Origin: Gammaproteobacteria bacterium
GTDB lineage: Bacteria > Pseudomonadota > Gammaproteobacteria > Pseudomonadales > Pseudohongiellaceae
Direction of reading: 5' to 3'
NCBI GenBank assembly: GCA_030831125.1
Contig: JAURLQ010000013.1
Span: 1-64,000 of the forward strand
DNA length: 64,000 nucleotides
The notes beneath the pieces are model-generated. The model ran no database searches. It had not been told where the DNA came from and saw only the letters and a program-made list of their open reading frames with translations. Below, one piece after another: positions 1-9,178 of this stretch. A program made the translations under genes and the position numbers. Every line of letters begins with the position of its first letter. The first letter of the stretch is position 1.

Positions 1-82
1 TGACTTGTAGGCTCGATCTGCGACCTTTCAAGTTGCTTTTAAATTTTTGGTTGAGCTTACCGACGGATAGGATCAGATTGCC

Positions 83-2062
83 TTGATCAAGGATCCCGGC
101 AATGAAGGCATGGGCAGGCTCAATCGGGCTGAATACATCAATGTAATCAGGGATCTGCTCGGCTTTGATGCCACTGATATCGTTGAGAAGCTTCTCCCGC
201 CTGATGTTCCTGAAGAAGGTTTTGACAACCTTGCCTCCTCTCTGAGCGTATCACCTACTCTGATCGAAGCCTGGACCAGCGTTGCCATGCGCATAGGCAG
301 GGAAGCGGTTGGTGACCAGAGCATGATACCAACACAGATAAGCTATGCTGCACCTGATGGTGACCAGACTTCACATGTTGAAGGTCTGCCACTGGGCACA
401 AGAGGCGGCATGCTCGTTACCCATAATTTCCCGCTTGATGCGGTTTATGAAATCCGCGCCCTGCTGCCACGTGGTGGCGGCATTTTCAACAATCAGGCTT
501 TCTGTGAGGCGCCAAATGTAGTGTTGACACTCAATGGCCTGCCACTTGAACCTCAAGACCCTTCCCGCTTCCAGATGGCAATACCCGCAGGTCCCCAGAC
601 TATCGGTCTCGCTCTCGTGGACGAACAAAGATGCGAAGGTGTGAATGATTTTTACGATGTCTATTCGCTCGGAGGCAGGGTCCAGGGCCTGGAAATCAAC
701 GGCCCCTTTGAAGTCAGTGGTGCCGGAAATACCCCCAGCAGACAGGCAATTTTCAGCTGCTATCCTGCATCCGCGAGCCAGGAAACCGGCTGTGCCAGAG
801 AGATACTCGGTAGTCTGGCAACATCTGCATACCGGCATCCGGTTGACAGGAATTCGGAAGATGTCGATACACTGATGCAGTTCTTCACCAAGGGCCGGGG
901 CCTTGCCGGTTTCGAAACCGGTATCCAGTATGCCATTTCCCGGATGCTCATAGACCCGCAGTTCCTGTACCAGTCTGAAGTACAACCTGCGAATCTGGCT
1001 CCCGGGGAGATATACAGGATAAGCGATCTGGAACTTGCTTCCCGTCTTTCCTTTTTCCTGTGGAGCAGTATTCCCGACCAGGAACTGTTGTCACTTGCCA
1101 GTGCCGGACAGCTCAGCAATCCTGCTGTTTTTGAACAGCAGGTCCGGCGCATGCTGCGCGATGAAAAATCCTCGGCACTTGTCGACAACTTTGCCTCACA
1201 GTGGCTGAAGCTGCGTGAACTGGATGCTGCCCTGCCCCAGGACCAGGCTTTCAACGACAGTCTCCGACAATCCTTCCGGGAGGAAACAGAATTACTGTTC
1301 AACGATCTCATTCGTGAAGACCGGGGCTTGTTGCATCTGCTCAACCCCGGCTATACATGGCTTAATGCTGAACTGGCTGCTCATTACGGCATAGAAGATG
1401 TACGTGGTGACTACATGCGCAGAGTGCCTCTGGATGCAGACAGCCCGCGTAGCGGTTTGCTCGGCAACGGCAGTATCCTGACAGCCACCTCTGCTGCCAA
1501 TCGCACCTCGCCGGTATTAAGGGGCGCATGGATCATCGAGAACCTTCTGGGAGCACCGGTGCCACTGCCACCTCCGGGTGTTGAAACCGATCTGACCAAT
1601 GACACTGTTCCAGAAGGCAGAGTGGTCAATACCCTGCGCGACCGTATGGAGCTGCATCGGGAAAATCCGGTCTGCTCCTCCTGTCATCAGGTAATGGACC
1701 CTATCGGCTTTGCACTCGAGAATTTCGATCTTGTCGGTCGCTGGCGTGACACAGACAATGGCTATCCGGTTAATGCCTCGTCGAATCTTGCAGATGGCAC
1801 CCCTGTGAGCAGCCCTATGGACATGCGCAGGGCTCTCATGGACCGCAGCGAAACAGTTGCCACCACCTTTATCGAAAAACTGATGACTTACGCACTGGGA
1901 CGTGCCATCGAGGCACATGACATGCCGTCGGTCAGGCAGATCATTCACGACACTGCAGAAAGCGAATACCGATTTTCTGATGTCATTGTTGGTATCACCA
2001 GTAGCCTGCCTTTCCAGTACAGGATTGCGGTTCCTGACAACCCGATTGCCATGGCAAACTGA
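83..2062 (+). CDS. DUF1592/DUF1588/DUF1585-family protein, N-terminally incomplete
   Basis: Multi-DUF protein of the planctomycete-type cytochrome/DUF1592 family, here 659 aa from a TTG. Domain order read from the sequence: DUF1587-like start (GRLNRAEY, IRDLLG, about 10-75), DUF1595-like (AYRHP region, about 230-300), DUF1592 (SRLSFFLWSSIPD through the WLNAELAAHYGI region, about 310-440), DUF1588 with a CSSCH heme motif at 531-535 (about 455-560), and DUF1585 to the end. Family members normally begin with a signal peptide and often an additional N-terminal cytochrome region; neither is present. The frame is closed by a TAG at 68-70 and another stop at 8-10, so the start is uncertain and the gene may be 5'-damaged. 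A DUF1552 gene follows after 9 bp, the usual partner. The biochemical role of the family is not established; a periplasmic redox role is inferred from the heme motif. Confidence 0.8.
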   Translation: MIKDPGNEGMGRLNRAEYINVIRDLLGFDATDIVEKLLPPDVPEEGFDNLASSLSVSPTLIEAWTSVAMRIGREAVGDQSMIPTQISYAAPDGDQTSHVEGLPLGTRGGMLVTHNFPLDAVYEIRALLPRGGGIFNNQAFCEAPNVVLTLNGLPLEPQDPSRFQMAIPAGPQTIGLALVDEQRCEGVNDFYDVYSLGGRVQGLEINGPFEVSGAGNTPSRQAIFSCYPASASQETGCAREILGSLATSAYRHPVDRNSEDVDTLMQFFTKGRGLAGFETGIQYAISRMLIDPQFLYQSEVQPANLAPGEIYRISDLELASRLSFFLWSSIPDQELLSLASAGQLSNPAVFEQQVRRMLRDEKSSALVDNFASQWLKLRELDAALPQDQAFNDSLRQSFREETELLFNDLIREDRGLLHLLNPGYTWLNAELAAHYGIEDVRGDYMRRVPLDADSPRSGLLGNGSILTATSAANRTSPVLRGAWIIENLLGAPVPLPPPGVETDLTNDTVPEGRVVNTLRDRMELHRENPVCSSCHQVMDPIGFALENFDLVGRWRDTDNGYPVNASSNLADGTPVSSPMDMRRALMDRSETVATTFIEKLMTYALGRAIEAHDMPSVRQIIHDTAESEYRFSDVIVGITSSLPFQYRIAVPDNPIAMAN

Positions 2063-2071
2063 GGAGGACCT

Positions 2072-3349
2072 ATGCACTTCCTGACAAAAAAACACATCAA
2101 CAGAAGAGCGATACTGCGCGGTGCAGGGACTGCACTGGCATTGCCACTGCTGGAATCCATGCTCCCGGCCGCATCCCTGGCCGCAGAAATGACGCCAAAA
2201 TCGCGGCTTGCCTGCATCTACATAGCGCATGGTGCCGTCATGAAAAACTGGATGCCTGCAACTGACGGAACCGGTTTCGAATTCACCCCTACCCTGAAGT
2301 CTCTTGAGCCTTTCCGTGATCAGCTCAACATCATCAGTGACATGACGCTGCCCTTCGCCTACGGCACAGATGCCTCAGCCGGAGCCAATCATGCGCGCTC
2401 CTCATCAGTGTGGCTGACCTGTGCCCAGCCAGGTACCGGCCCTTCGCCATTGTCACTCGACCAGGTGGCAGCAGCTGCTATCGGTCAGGACACACCAATG
2501 CCTTCGCTGGAGCTTTCCCTTGAAAGCGGCAGTTCGATTTCCTACCTGACACCTGATTCTCCGCTACCAATGGAGATCAATCCGCAGGTGGTATTCGAAC
2601 GCCTGTTTGGTGATGGCAGTACTGCCGAGGAACGGGCTGCCCGACAGGATCTCAAGAGTTCATTGCTCGATTCAGTTACTGAAAGCATCGGAAAAATGGA
2701 ACGCACCTTGCCTGCAGCGGACCGGATCAGGCTGGAACGCTATCTGGAAGATGTGCGTGAAATCGAAAGGAGACTTGCACTGGTTGCCAGTTCCCCGGTA
2801 TCGGATCTTGAAGTGCCTGACAAACCCGTAGGTGTGCCTGCACGTTTTACTGACCATGCAAAACTGATGTTTGATCTGCTGGTGCTTGCCTGGCAGGCGG
2901 AAATAACCCGCGTTTCTACCTTCATGGTGGCGCGTGAAATCAGCAACACAGTGTATTCGGAAAGTGGCATCAACGATCCCTTCCACAATCTTTCACACCA
3001 TTCAGAAGTACCATCCAATATTGAGAAACTCTCCACACTCAATGCTTTCCACACCCGCAGTACTATCGCCTACTTTCTGGATAAGCTGCGCAACACCCCG
3101 GATGGCAATGGCACACTGCTTGACCACTCAATGGTCCTTTATGGCAGTGGCATGAGCAACTCCAACCAGCATGACCACGATCCTCTGCCACTGCTGCTGG
3201 CGGGCGGTGCATCCGGCAGACTGGCCGGAGGTCGTCATATAAGGGCCGGAGAAGGTACACCAATGTCGAACCTGCTCTACAGCATGCTCGACAAGCTCGA
3301 TGTGCCAGTGGATGGATTCGGTGACAGCACAGCCTTGCTGACCCTGTGA
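2072..3349 (+). CDS. DUF1552 family Tat-exported protein
   Basis: 425-aa protein of the DUF1552 family, the standard partner of DUF1592 proteins. The N-terminus has a twin-arginine signal (NRRAILRG followed by a hydrophobic stretch and AxA-type end near residue 38), so it is probably folded in the cytoplasm and exported by Tat. Family landmarks seen: IYIAHGAVMKNWMP, PMEINPQVVFERLFG, the VREIERRL helix, and a conserved C-terminal block (LLDHSMVLYGSGMSNSNQHDH, then the LLAGG region). The start has a strong GAGGAGG at 2061-2067. It lies 9 bp after the DUF1592 gene and directly before an exported ankyrin gene, which implies one operon. A second DUF1552 gene lies at 62454-63776 in the same gene order. 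No enzymatic function is known to me. Confidence 0.9.
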   Translation: MHFLTKKHINRRAILRGAGTALALPLLESMLPAASLAAEMTPKSRLACIYIAHGAVMKNWMPATDGTGFEFTPTLKSLEPFRDQLNIISDMTLPFAYGTDASAGANHARSSSVWLTCAQPGTGPSPLSLDQVAAAAIGQDTPMPSLELSLESGSSISYLTPDSPLPMEINPQVVFERLFGDGSTAEERAARQDLKSSLLDSVTESIGKMERTLPAADRIRLERYLEDVREIERRLALVASSPVSDLEVPDKPVGVPARFTDHAKLMFDLLVLAWQAEITRVSTFMVAREISNTVYSESGINDPFHNLSHHSEVPSNIEKLSTLNAFHTRSTIAYFLDKLRNTPDGNGTLLDHSMVLYGSGMSNSNQHDHDPLPLLLAGGASGRLAGGRHIRAGEGTPMSNLLYSMLDKLDVPVDGFGDSTALLTL

Positions 3350-3356
3350 GGTGACC

Positions 3357-4916
3357 ATGGGAAAAGTTACAGTCACTACAGCCCTGTTTGCCACTGTATT
3401 AACGCTGTCTGCGCATGCCCAGGATACCCGCCTGCCTCAGGCGGCAATGGACCGGGACATGGCAACTGTCAATGCCCTGATTGCCGAACAGGGAGTGGAC
3501 ATAAATGCGCTCGGTCCCTACGAAACACCTGCCCTGCACTGGGTAGTACGCATTGAAGACCTTGATACTGCTGCCCGTCTTCTTGCAGCCGGCGCCGATC
3601 CTGACCTGCTGAATCACTATCAGCTTTCTGCGCTGCATCTGGCCATTGAGAATGGGGATGTGGACATGGTGGAGCTGCTTCTCAAATCAGGTGCAGATCC
3701 ATCCATCCGCAACAAGGCGGATGAAAGCGCCCTTTTTCTTGCGGCCCGTAGCGGTTCTGCTGCTATTGCCGAATTGCTGATGGATTTCGGCGCAGACGCG
3801 AACGAACGCGAACCAAATTTCCAACAAACGCCGCTGATGCTGGCCGTACGTGCAGCATCACCCGCACTGGTAAAACTATTGCTTGAACATGGCGCCGACC
3901 CGGATGCCCGCAGCCTCATGGGGCCGGAACCAGCTTTCAGAAAACCTGAAGACAACGCTGGATCAAAGGGTGTTGGCATAGTCCGGGGCGGGTGGCCGAC
4001 CAGAGGGGAAAGGGCTCCCATAGCAGGTGCCAAAACGCCTCTGCTTTATGCAACCCGTCAGGGCGATCCTGCACTGACCCGCTTGCTGGTGGAAGCCGGG
4101 GCTGATATTGAGCAGGCCGATGGTAATGGTGTAACGCCTTTGCTCAACGCCATCATCAATGCCAGTGTTGCAAGTCTTGGAGAATCGGGTACGGGCCATC
4201 TCGGGACAGCGTATTACCTCATCGAGCAGGGCGCTAACGTAAATGCCTCCGACTGGTATGGCGAAACTCCACTATGGGCAGCAGTGGTAGTCAGGAATCT
4301 CGATGTTTCAGGTGCTACCCGGGACAACAAGGTGGATCGTGAAGCCATGCTCGGACTGATCTCACATCTGATCAACAAGGGAGCAGATGTGAATGCCAGA
4401 ACCAAAGAGCATCCACCGGAACATCGCTTCATTACACGCATTGGTGATCTGTCGTGGGTGGACTTTACCGGACAGACACCTTTCCTTCGGGCAGCACTGT
4501 CCGGAGACGTCACTGTCATGAAACTGCTGGTGGAGCATGGGGCCGACCCGAACATCACTACCTATGCCGGTACCAATGCTCTGATGGCAGCAGCGGGTAT
4601 GAACTGGGTGGTCAGTCAGACCTGGGATGAAGGCCCCCAGGCGCTGCTTGAAGCTGTCAAGTTTGCTCATGCGCTTGGCAATGACATCAACGCCATCAAT
4701 TCCATGGGGCTCACTGCAGTGCATGCCGCAGCAAATCGTGGCTCTGACGACATCATTCGCTACCTCGCAGAAAATGGGGCCAGACTGGATGTGGAAGACA
4801 AGCAGGGACGCACCCCGACAGTGTGGGCCCATGGGGTGTTTCTTGCCACGCATCCACCTGTTGACCGTCCACAAACAGCCGCACTCATCGAAGCCCTTAT
4901 TGCCGAAAGACAATAA
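3357..4916 (+). CDS. Exported ankyrin-repeat protein
   Basis: About 519 aa beginning with a Sec-type signal peptide (hydrophobic ALFATVLTLSAHA, cleavage near AHA-QD) followed by about ten ankyrin repeats across the whole mature chain (repeated TPLxxA, LLLxxGADP motifs, e.g. GADPDL, GADPSI, GADANE, GADPNI). I place the start at the ATG with GAGG 5 bp upstream; a GTG at 3351 is the alternative. The gene starts a few bases after the DUF1552 stop, so translation is probably coupled. Ankyrin arrays bind proteins; a periplasmic partner, possibly the DUF1592/DUF1552 products, is an inference. The second module at the right of the window has the same third gene. Confidence 0.88.
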   Translation: MGKVTVTTALFATVLTLSAHAQDTRLPQAAMDRDMATVNALIAEQGVDINALGPYETPALHWVVRIEDLDTAARLLAAGADPDLLNHYQLSALHLAIENGDVDMVELLLKSGADPSIRNKADESALFLAARSGSAAIAELLMDFGADANEREPNFQQTPLMLAVRAASPALVKLLLEHGADPDARSLMGPEPAFRKPEDNAGSKGVGIVRGGWPTRGERAPIAGAKTPLLYATRQGDPALTRLLVEAGADIEQADGNGVTPLLNAIINASVASLGESGTGHLGTAYYLIEQGANVNASDWYGETPLWAAVVVRNLDVSGATRDNKVDREAMLGLISHLINKGADVNARTKEHPPEHRFITRIGDLSWVDFTGQTPFLRAALSGDVTVMKLLVEHGADPNITTYAGTNALMAAAGMNWVVSQTWDEGPQALLEAVKFAHALGNDINAINSMGLTAVHAAANRGSDDIIRYLAENGARLDVEDKQGRTPTVWAHGVFLATHPPVDRPQTAALIEALIAERQ

Positions 4917-4938
4917 GCTACCCTGAAGGGATCAACCA

Positions 4939-5850
4939 ATGACTGGCACTATCAAGAACACCAGGTCGACATTCACCCGCAGAAGACTGCTCGCCACAGC
5001 AATGGCAACCGGTGTTTGCCAGTTGCTCCCGGTCACCCGGGCATTGGGGCAGAATGCCTTGCTGCCTCTTGATACGCCGGGACTGGACCATCTGGATGTA
5101 ATAGTGCCCGATGTAGCAGCCACTGCCCGTTTCTACATGGGCGTTTTCAATACAGCGTTGCATGCACAGCCCTTCCGCGGCGGCTTCCGCTATTTCGTGT
5201 TGCTGGGCGAATTGAATGAACAACGCGAAGTGGGTTATCTCGCAATAGGAGATTCAGCCGGCAGAGGCTCCTATATCGGACATTTCTGCACCACAGTTGC
5301 CGACTGGCGCCAGAACGGTCAGGCCATTTTCAGCCAGATGGACGAAGCATTTGCAGATGCCGGCTTTGGCGACTTCCCCGGGAGCACAGGTTTTGGCGGT
5401 ATATTTGCAGACCCCGACGGACTGGAAATCCAGTTTCTGCCTGCCCCTGACACCCTGGTAACAGCGGCAGTGCCTTCCGATCTGGTGCAATGGCATCAGG
5501 GAATGGTCACTCCCCATGGCGTGGATCATGTTGTACTGCAGGTTTCCGACCTGGAACGCGCCATCAGCTATTACAGAATACTTTATGGCCAGGAAACACG
5601 TCGGGGTAATAACAGGGCAGATTTCATCTTTGCCAGCTCATCAACAACACTGCAGCTTGAGCAGTCACGTTATGAATATGGCATGAACCCGAAAATTGCC
5701 CGCTTTGGTATCAAGGTATCTCCGTTTGACCGCAACACAGTTACTAATGGCATTACTGCCCTTGGCGGCAGTGTGCTGGAAAGTGAAATTCCGGGATCAC
5801 TGCGCTTCAGCGACAACGATGGCAATGTGGCTGAACTGGTACCCGTCTGA
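4939..5850 (+). CDS. Tat-exported tandem VOC-fold (glyoxalase/dioxygenase superfamily) protein
   Basis: 303 aa with a twin-arginine signal (TRRRLLATAMATG, end near residue 37) followed by two vicinal-oxygen-chelate modules, about 45-175 (LDHLDVIVPDVAATARFY; FADPDGLEIQFLP) and about 190-303 (VDHVVLQVSDLERAISYY; DNDGNVAELVPV). Each has the beta-alpha-beta-beta-beta layout and the terminal metal-region pattern DxDGxxxEL/QF. VOC proteins include glyoxalases, extradiol dioxygenases and binding proteins; the reaction here is unknown. An exported VOC protein is uncommon. An AAGGGA ribosome-binding site lies 7 bp before the ATG. It follows the ankyrin gene by 22 bp and is likely the last gene of that operon; the right-hand module in the window does not show an equivalent. 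Confidence 0.82.
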   Translation: MTGTIKNTRSTFTRRRLLATAMATGVCQLLPVTRALGQNALLPLDTPGLDHLDVIVPDVAATARFYMGVFNTALHAQPFRGGFRYFVLLGELNEQREVGYLAIGDSAGRGSYIGHFCTTVADWRQNGQAIFSQMDEAFADAGFGDFPGSTGFGGIFADPDGLEIQFLPAPDTLVTAAVPSDLVQWHQGMVTPHGVDHVVLQVSDLERAISYYRILYGQETRRGNNRADFIFASSSTTLQLEQSRYEYGMNPKIARFGIKVSPFDRNTVTNGITALGGSVLESEIPGSLRFSDNDGNVAELVPV

Positions 5851-5867
5851 CCTGACAGGAAGCTGCT

Positions 5868-6668
5868 TCAGAACCACCCGAAACCTGCCACCTTGTGACC
5901 CATGAGGGGGCTGTTGAAAAGCAGCTCTGCCTTTTCATGCCCTGCGGCCCCCAGGCAAACATGCAGTGGCAACAGATGTTCTTCTCTGGGATGCGCGAAC
6001 CTGGCCCAGGGCGCCTGCTCCCATCCTTGCAATGCTGACTTACGTGCTTCCGGAGTCCCTTCACCACAAACGCTATCGGTCAACCAGTAATGGAACTCAT
6101 CACTGGCAGTGGTCAATTGTTTGTGATTGCCGCTGGAAATCGCCCTCAGGTTATGAAAACTCATGCCTGATCCGATAATGAGCACGTTTTCTTCTCGCAA
6201 GGTCTGCAAGGCTTCTCCCAGTTGTAAATGGCTCAGTGGATCCAGACCCTTGACGAGCGAAAGCTGCACACAAGGAATCATTGCATTGGGGTACATCAGC
6301 ATCATTGGCACAAACATGCCATGATCAAAACCCCGGCCGTCTACGCCACTGCAGGGAATACCCGCATCAGATAAAAGTGCCTGCAACTTGTCGGCAAGTC
6401 CCCGGTGGCCCGGTGCAGGATAATTGTATTCATAACTTTCCGGTGGAAAGCCGTAATAATCAAAAAGCATCTGCGGATTTTCATCCCTGCATACTGTGGC
6501 AACAGGCTCTTCCCAATGTGCACTTATCATGATTATCGCTTGTGGCTGTCCCAGACGGGATGGCAGCGACTCCAGAAATCTCACCAGCTCCGCATGTGAA
6601 GGGTCGCGCAGCAAAGGCAGTGGCCCTCCTCCGTGCGGTAAATAGACAACCGGGGCTTTTTGACGCAT
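5868..6668 (-). CDS. DODA-type class III extradiol aromatic ring-opening dioxygenase (YgiD-like)
   Basis: 266 aa, the usual length of the 4,5-DOPA-dioxygenase-like LigB family. The family hallmarks are all visible: PHGGGPLPLL with His12, ISAHWEEP with His51, GFDHGMFVPM with His116, and IGSGMSFHN with His172. These are the expected metal ligands and catalytic histidine. The enzyme would cleave a catechol-type ring in the cytoplasm using Fe(II) or Zn(II). The substrate cannot be read from sequence; E. coli YgiD acts on DOPA in vitro. AGGAG lies 8 bp upstream of the ATG. The gene converges on the VOC gene (17 bp apart) and diverges from the hydrolase at 6935. Confidence 0.88.
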   Translation of the reverse strand: MRQKAPVVYLPHGGGPLPLLRDPSHAELVRFLESLPSRLGQPQAIIMISAHWEEPVATVCRDENPQMLFDYYGFPPESYEYNYPAPGHRGLADKLQALLSDAGIPCSGVDGRGFDHGMFVPMMLMYPNAMIPCVQLSLVKGLDPLSHLQLGEALQTLREENVLIIGSGMSFHNLRAISSGNHKQLTTASDEFHYWLTDSVCGEGTPEARKSALQGWEQAPWARFAHPREEHLLPLHVCLGAAGHEKAELLFNSPLMGHKVAGFGWF

Positions 6669-6934
6669 TTCTCAGGCTCCTGCAGCTCAGTTACTATCCA
6701 AGTGTATTCCCTCTGGAGGTGAATGTCCGGGTCCTTGTGCAGCTGCACTCCATGAAGTTTGCTACTGTTTTCCCGACAAGTGTGCCTGTCTGGAATCCTA
6801 GTGTGCAAGAACTGTGTAAAACAACAGTTGGCCATTTTTTCTTTTTGCAACAGTAGTAAACTTGTCCCATCAGTATTCCAACCAGCCTGTTGTTTCATTT
6901 GCATTACTGTCTGGGATTTAGTCCGGAGCCATTC

Positions 6935-7957
6935 ATGCCAAGACTGCTCAAGTTCATTTTCTGTGGATTATGCTATCTGCAGTCTGTCAGCGTTGTGCTT
7001 GCAGAAGGCGAAGCCGGCATCATCAGTCTGCGTGGTCAGGGCCATTATTATGTAGGTATCGATTCAAGCGAACCTGGTGAAAATGGTTCTGTCAAAATTC
7101 ACAATCAGATGTATGTCGGTTATCAGTTGCCTGCAGAAAAGCAGCACCCCTATCCCCTGATTCTCGTCCATGGTGGTGGTGGCCAGGCTACTGACTGGTT
7201 CAGCACGCCTGATGGCCGCGATGGCTGGCGGGATTATTTTGTATCTGCCGGTTTCGATGTTTACTGGGTAGACAGACCCGGCTTCGGACGTTCGCCCACC
7301 TCACATCATTATGGTGAACTTGGTAACGATGCCAACTCTGCCATCATCACGTTTCTGGCCCGCTCGGAAAACTGGCCGGGCAATGTCATGGACCACAGTG
7401 ATCCGACTATACTTGCCCTGCTTGCCAGCTCTCCGCCTGGTCCTTACGCAGGCAACGAGATTTCAGCACGCAATCTTGCCCAGTTACTGGAAAAAACGGG
7501 TCCGGCAATCATCATTACCCACGGAGCAGGTGGTGTTACGGGCTGGTGGGCTGCAGATACCAGCCCACAAAATGTTGCCGGCATCATTGCCATCGAGGCT
7601 TCGGGCAGTAATCCACTTTCCAAAGTACGCAGCGGTCTTACCTTCGATCCACCTCTTGCAGCAGATTTCACTCCCATGAAGGATGAAGCCATGTGCGACA
7701 TACAGCCGGCAGGCAGTGTCAGCCGGCTGAAGCATCTTGCAGGCAAACCTGCATTCCTGATTGCCTCTGAATTCGGGCTCAAGGCAGGACATGAATGTGC
7801 TTCACGGGCACTACAACAGGCGGGTGTTGATGCCCGTTATGTTTACCTCCCCGATCTGGGTTTCAGGGGCAATGGCCATTTCATGATGGCTGAAACCAAC
7901 AATGGGGAACTGGCCAAAGTCATCATTGATCTGGCTGACAGCGTCATCCCCAAATAA
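6935..7957 (+). CDS. Secreted alpha/beta hydrolase-fold protein lacking the nucleophile serine
   Basis: About 340 aa from the ATG at 6935, preceded by GGAG at 7 bp and opening with a signal peptide (LLKFIFCGLCYLQSVSVVLA). Fold landmarks: HGGGGQATDW (oxyanion-hole loop), VDRPGFGRS after strand 4, GWWAAD after the nucleophile-elbow position, and RGNGHFMM carrying the expected catalytic His. In relatives of this subfamily the elbow reads THSQxG with Ser after His; here it is THGAGG, so the nucleophile position (residue 197, codon GGA) is Gly. The protein may be non-catalytic or use another residue. A start at 6890 is possible but would bury the signal peptide. The DUF3500 gene follows after 17 bp, probably in the same operon. 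Confidence 0.78.
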   Translation: MPRLLKFIFCGLCYLQSVSVVLAEGEAGIISLRGQGHYYVGIDSSEPGENGSVKIHNQMYVGYQLPAEKQHPYPLILVHGGGGQATDWFSTPDGRDGWRDYFVSAGFDVYWVDRPGFGRSPTSHHYGELGNDANSAIITFLARSENWPGNVMDHSDPTILALLASSPPGPYAGNEISARNLAQLLEKTGPAIIITHGAGGVTGWWAADTSPQNVAGIIAIEASGSNPLSKVRSGLTFDPPLAADFTPMKDEAMCDIQPAGSVSRLKHLAGKPAFLIASEFGLKAGHECASRALQQAGVDARYVYLPDLGFRGNGHFMMAETNNGELAKVIIDLADSVIPK

Positions 7958-7974
7958 GCTGCGGTTACTTATAA

Positions 7975-9066
7975 ATGAAAAACAGATTACACAAGCTCCT
8001 GCTGTCAGGCTTCGGAGCACTGCTGTTTGCTGCCACGGCTAATGCCGATCATGCCATCCAGAGCTCGCAGATACGCGAAGTCACTGAAGAGATGACTCGC
8101 ATTGCCAGGGCCTTTCTCGATACAGTTTCCGGCGAACCTTCCAACATCGAAAATGCTGTCGGTTACAACAGACGTGAACTGTTGGCTCTGGGATTCGAAG
8201 ACGAAGCACGCACCAATTATGTCTACTGGCCGTACCTGCGCAAGGGATTGCCTCTGGATTTCATGTCAGCGCAACAACGCATGCTTGTGCACGACATGCT
8301 GAACACTGCTCTGAGTGCCAAGGGCTATCTCGCCACCATTCAGGTCATGCAGATGGAAAAGATTCTTCAGGATACTGAAACCACAGGTTTTCCCCGAGGA
8401 ACTGAAAACTACACGCTCGCTTTCTTCGGTATTCCATCAGACGATGAAACCTGGGGGTGGCGCTTTGAAGGCCATCACCTGTCGCTGAATTTTACGGTTG
8501 GTCCGGGCGAAGTCAGTGTAACGCCCTCCTTCCATGGTGCTTCTCCCGCCCGCATACCCAATGGAACTCTGGCAGGCTTTCGCAATCAGCGTGGTACCCA
8601 TGAAGCTGGCCTGGCGCTGGTCAATGCCCTCACTGAAGAGCAACGTGCACAAGCCATAGAAGACGGTAATCCTCCTTTTGACATCCTGTCGGGCACACTC
8701 AACAGACCCGCCTCAAACTGGGACGACTGGCTGGCGCTCCCGGCTCAGGGCATTGCAGTTGCAACGCTCAATGCTGTCCAGAAAGATCTGGCCCAGCGAA
8801 TTCTGGACGAAGTAGTCACCACTTACCGTCCTGAAATTTCTGCCTCCTATCTGGCCCAGATTGATGTGAACGACCTGCGTTTTGTATGGTTTGGCGGGAC
8901 AAACGAAGGGGAGCCTCACTATTACCGACTTGAAGGGTCAGACTTTTTCTTTGAATATGATCTGGTTCAGGGTGGCGGCAATCATGTCCATGCGGTCTGG
9001 CGCAGCAAGGCCGGTGACTTTGGTGCAGACCTGTTGATGCAGCACCGAATGGAAAACCACGATTAG
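7975..9066 (+). CDS. DUF3500 family exported protein
   Basis: 363 aa with a clear signal peptide (LLLSGFGALLFAATANA, cut near residue 24). The body matches the DUF3500 pattern: an N-terminal helical part, a central WGWRFEGHHLSLNF block and a C-terminal HYYRLEGSDFFFEYD ... NHVHAVWRS ... FGADLL block. The many conserved His and acidic residues suggest metal binding, but no activity is established for the family to my knowledge. It lies 17 bp after the secreted hydrolase-like gene and 112 bp before the TPR/TonB-C gene. No obvious Shine-Dalgarno site precedes the ATG, so translation may be coupled to the upstream gene. Confidence 0.88.
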   Translation: MKNRLHKLLLSGFGALLFAATANADHAIQSSQIREVTEEMTRIARAFLDTVSGEPSNIENAVGYNRRELLALGFEDEARTNYVYWPYLRKGLPLDFMSAQQRMLVHDMLNTALSAKGYLATIQVMQMEKILQDTETTGFPRGTENYTLAFFGIPSDDETWGWRFEGHHLSLNFTVGPGEVSVTPSFHGASPARIPNGTLAGFRNQRGTHEAGLALVNALTEEQRAQAIEDGNPPFDILSGTLNRPASNWDDWLALPAQGIAVATLNAVQKDLAQRILDEVVTTYRPEISASYLAQIDVNDLRFVWFGGTNEGEPHYYRLEGSDFFFEYDLVQGGGNHVHAVWRSKAGDFGADLLMQHRMENHD

Positions 9067-9178
9067 GTCTCACCGCCTTCTGGTTGGATTTTCCCTGCTC
9101 CGGTCATTTTGCATGAATTTCTTCCAGTGCCGGACGCAGTCCTGAAATACGCCGGCAGGATTTCAGGTCATAGCAGCA

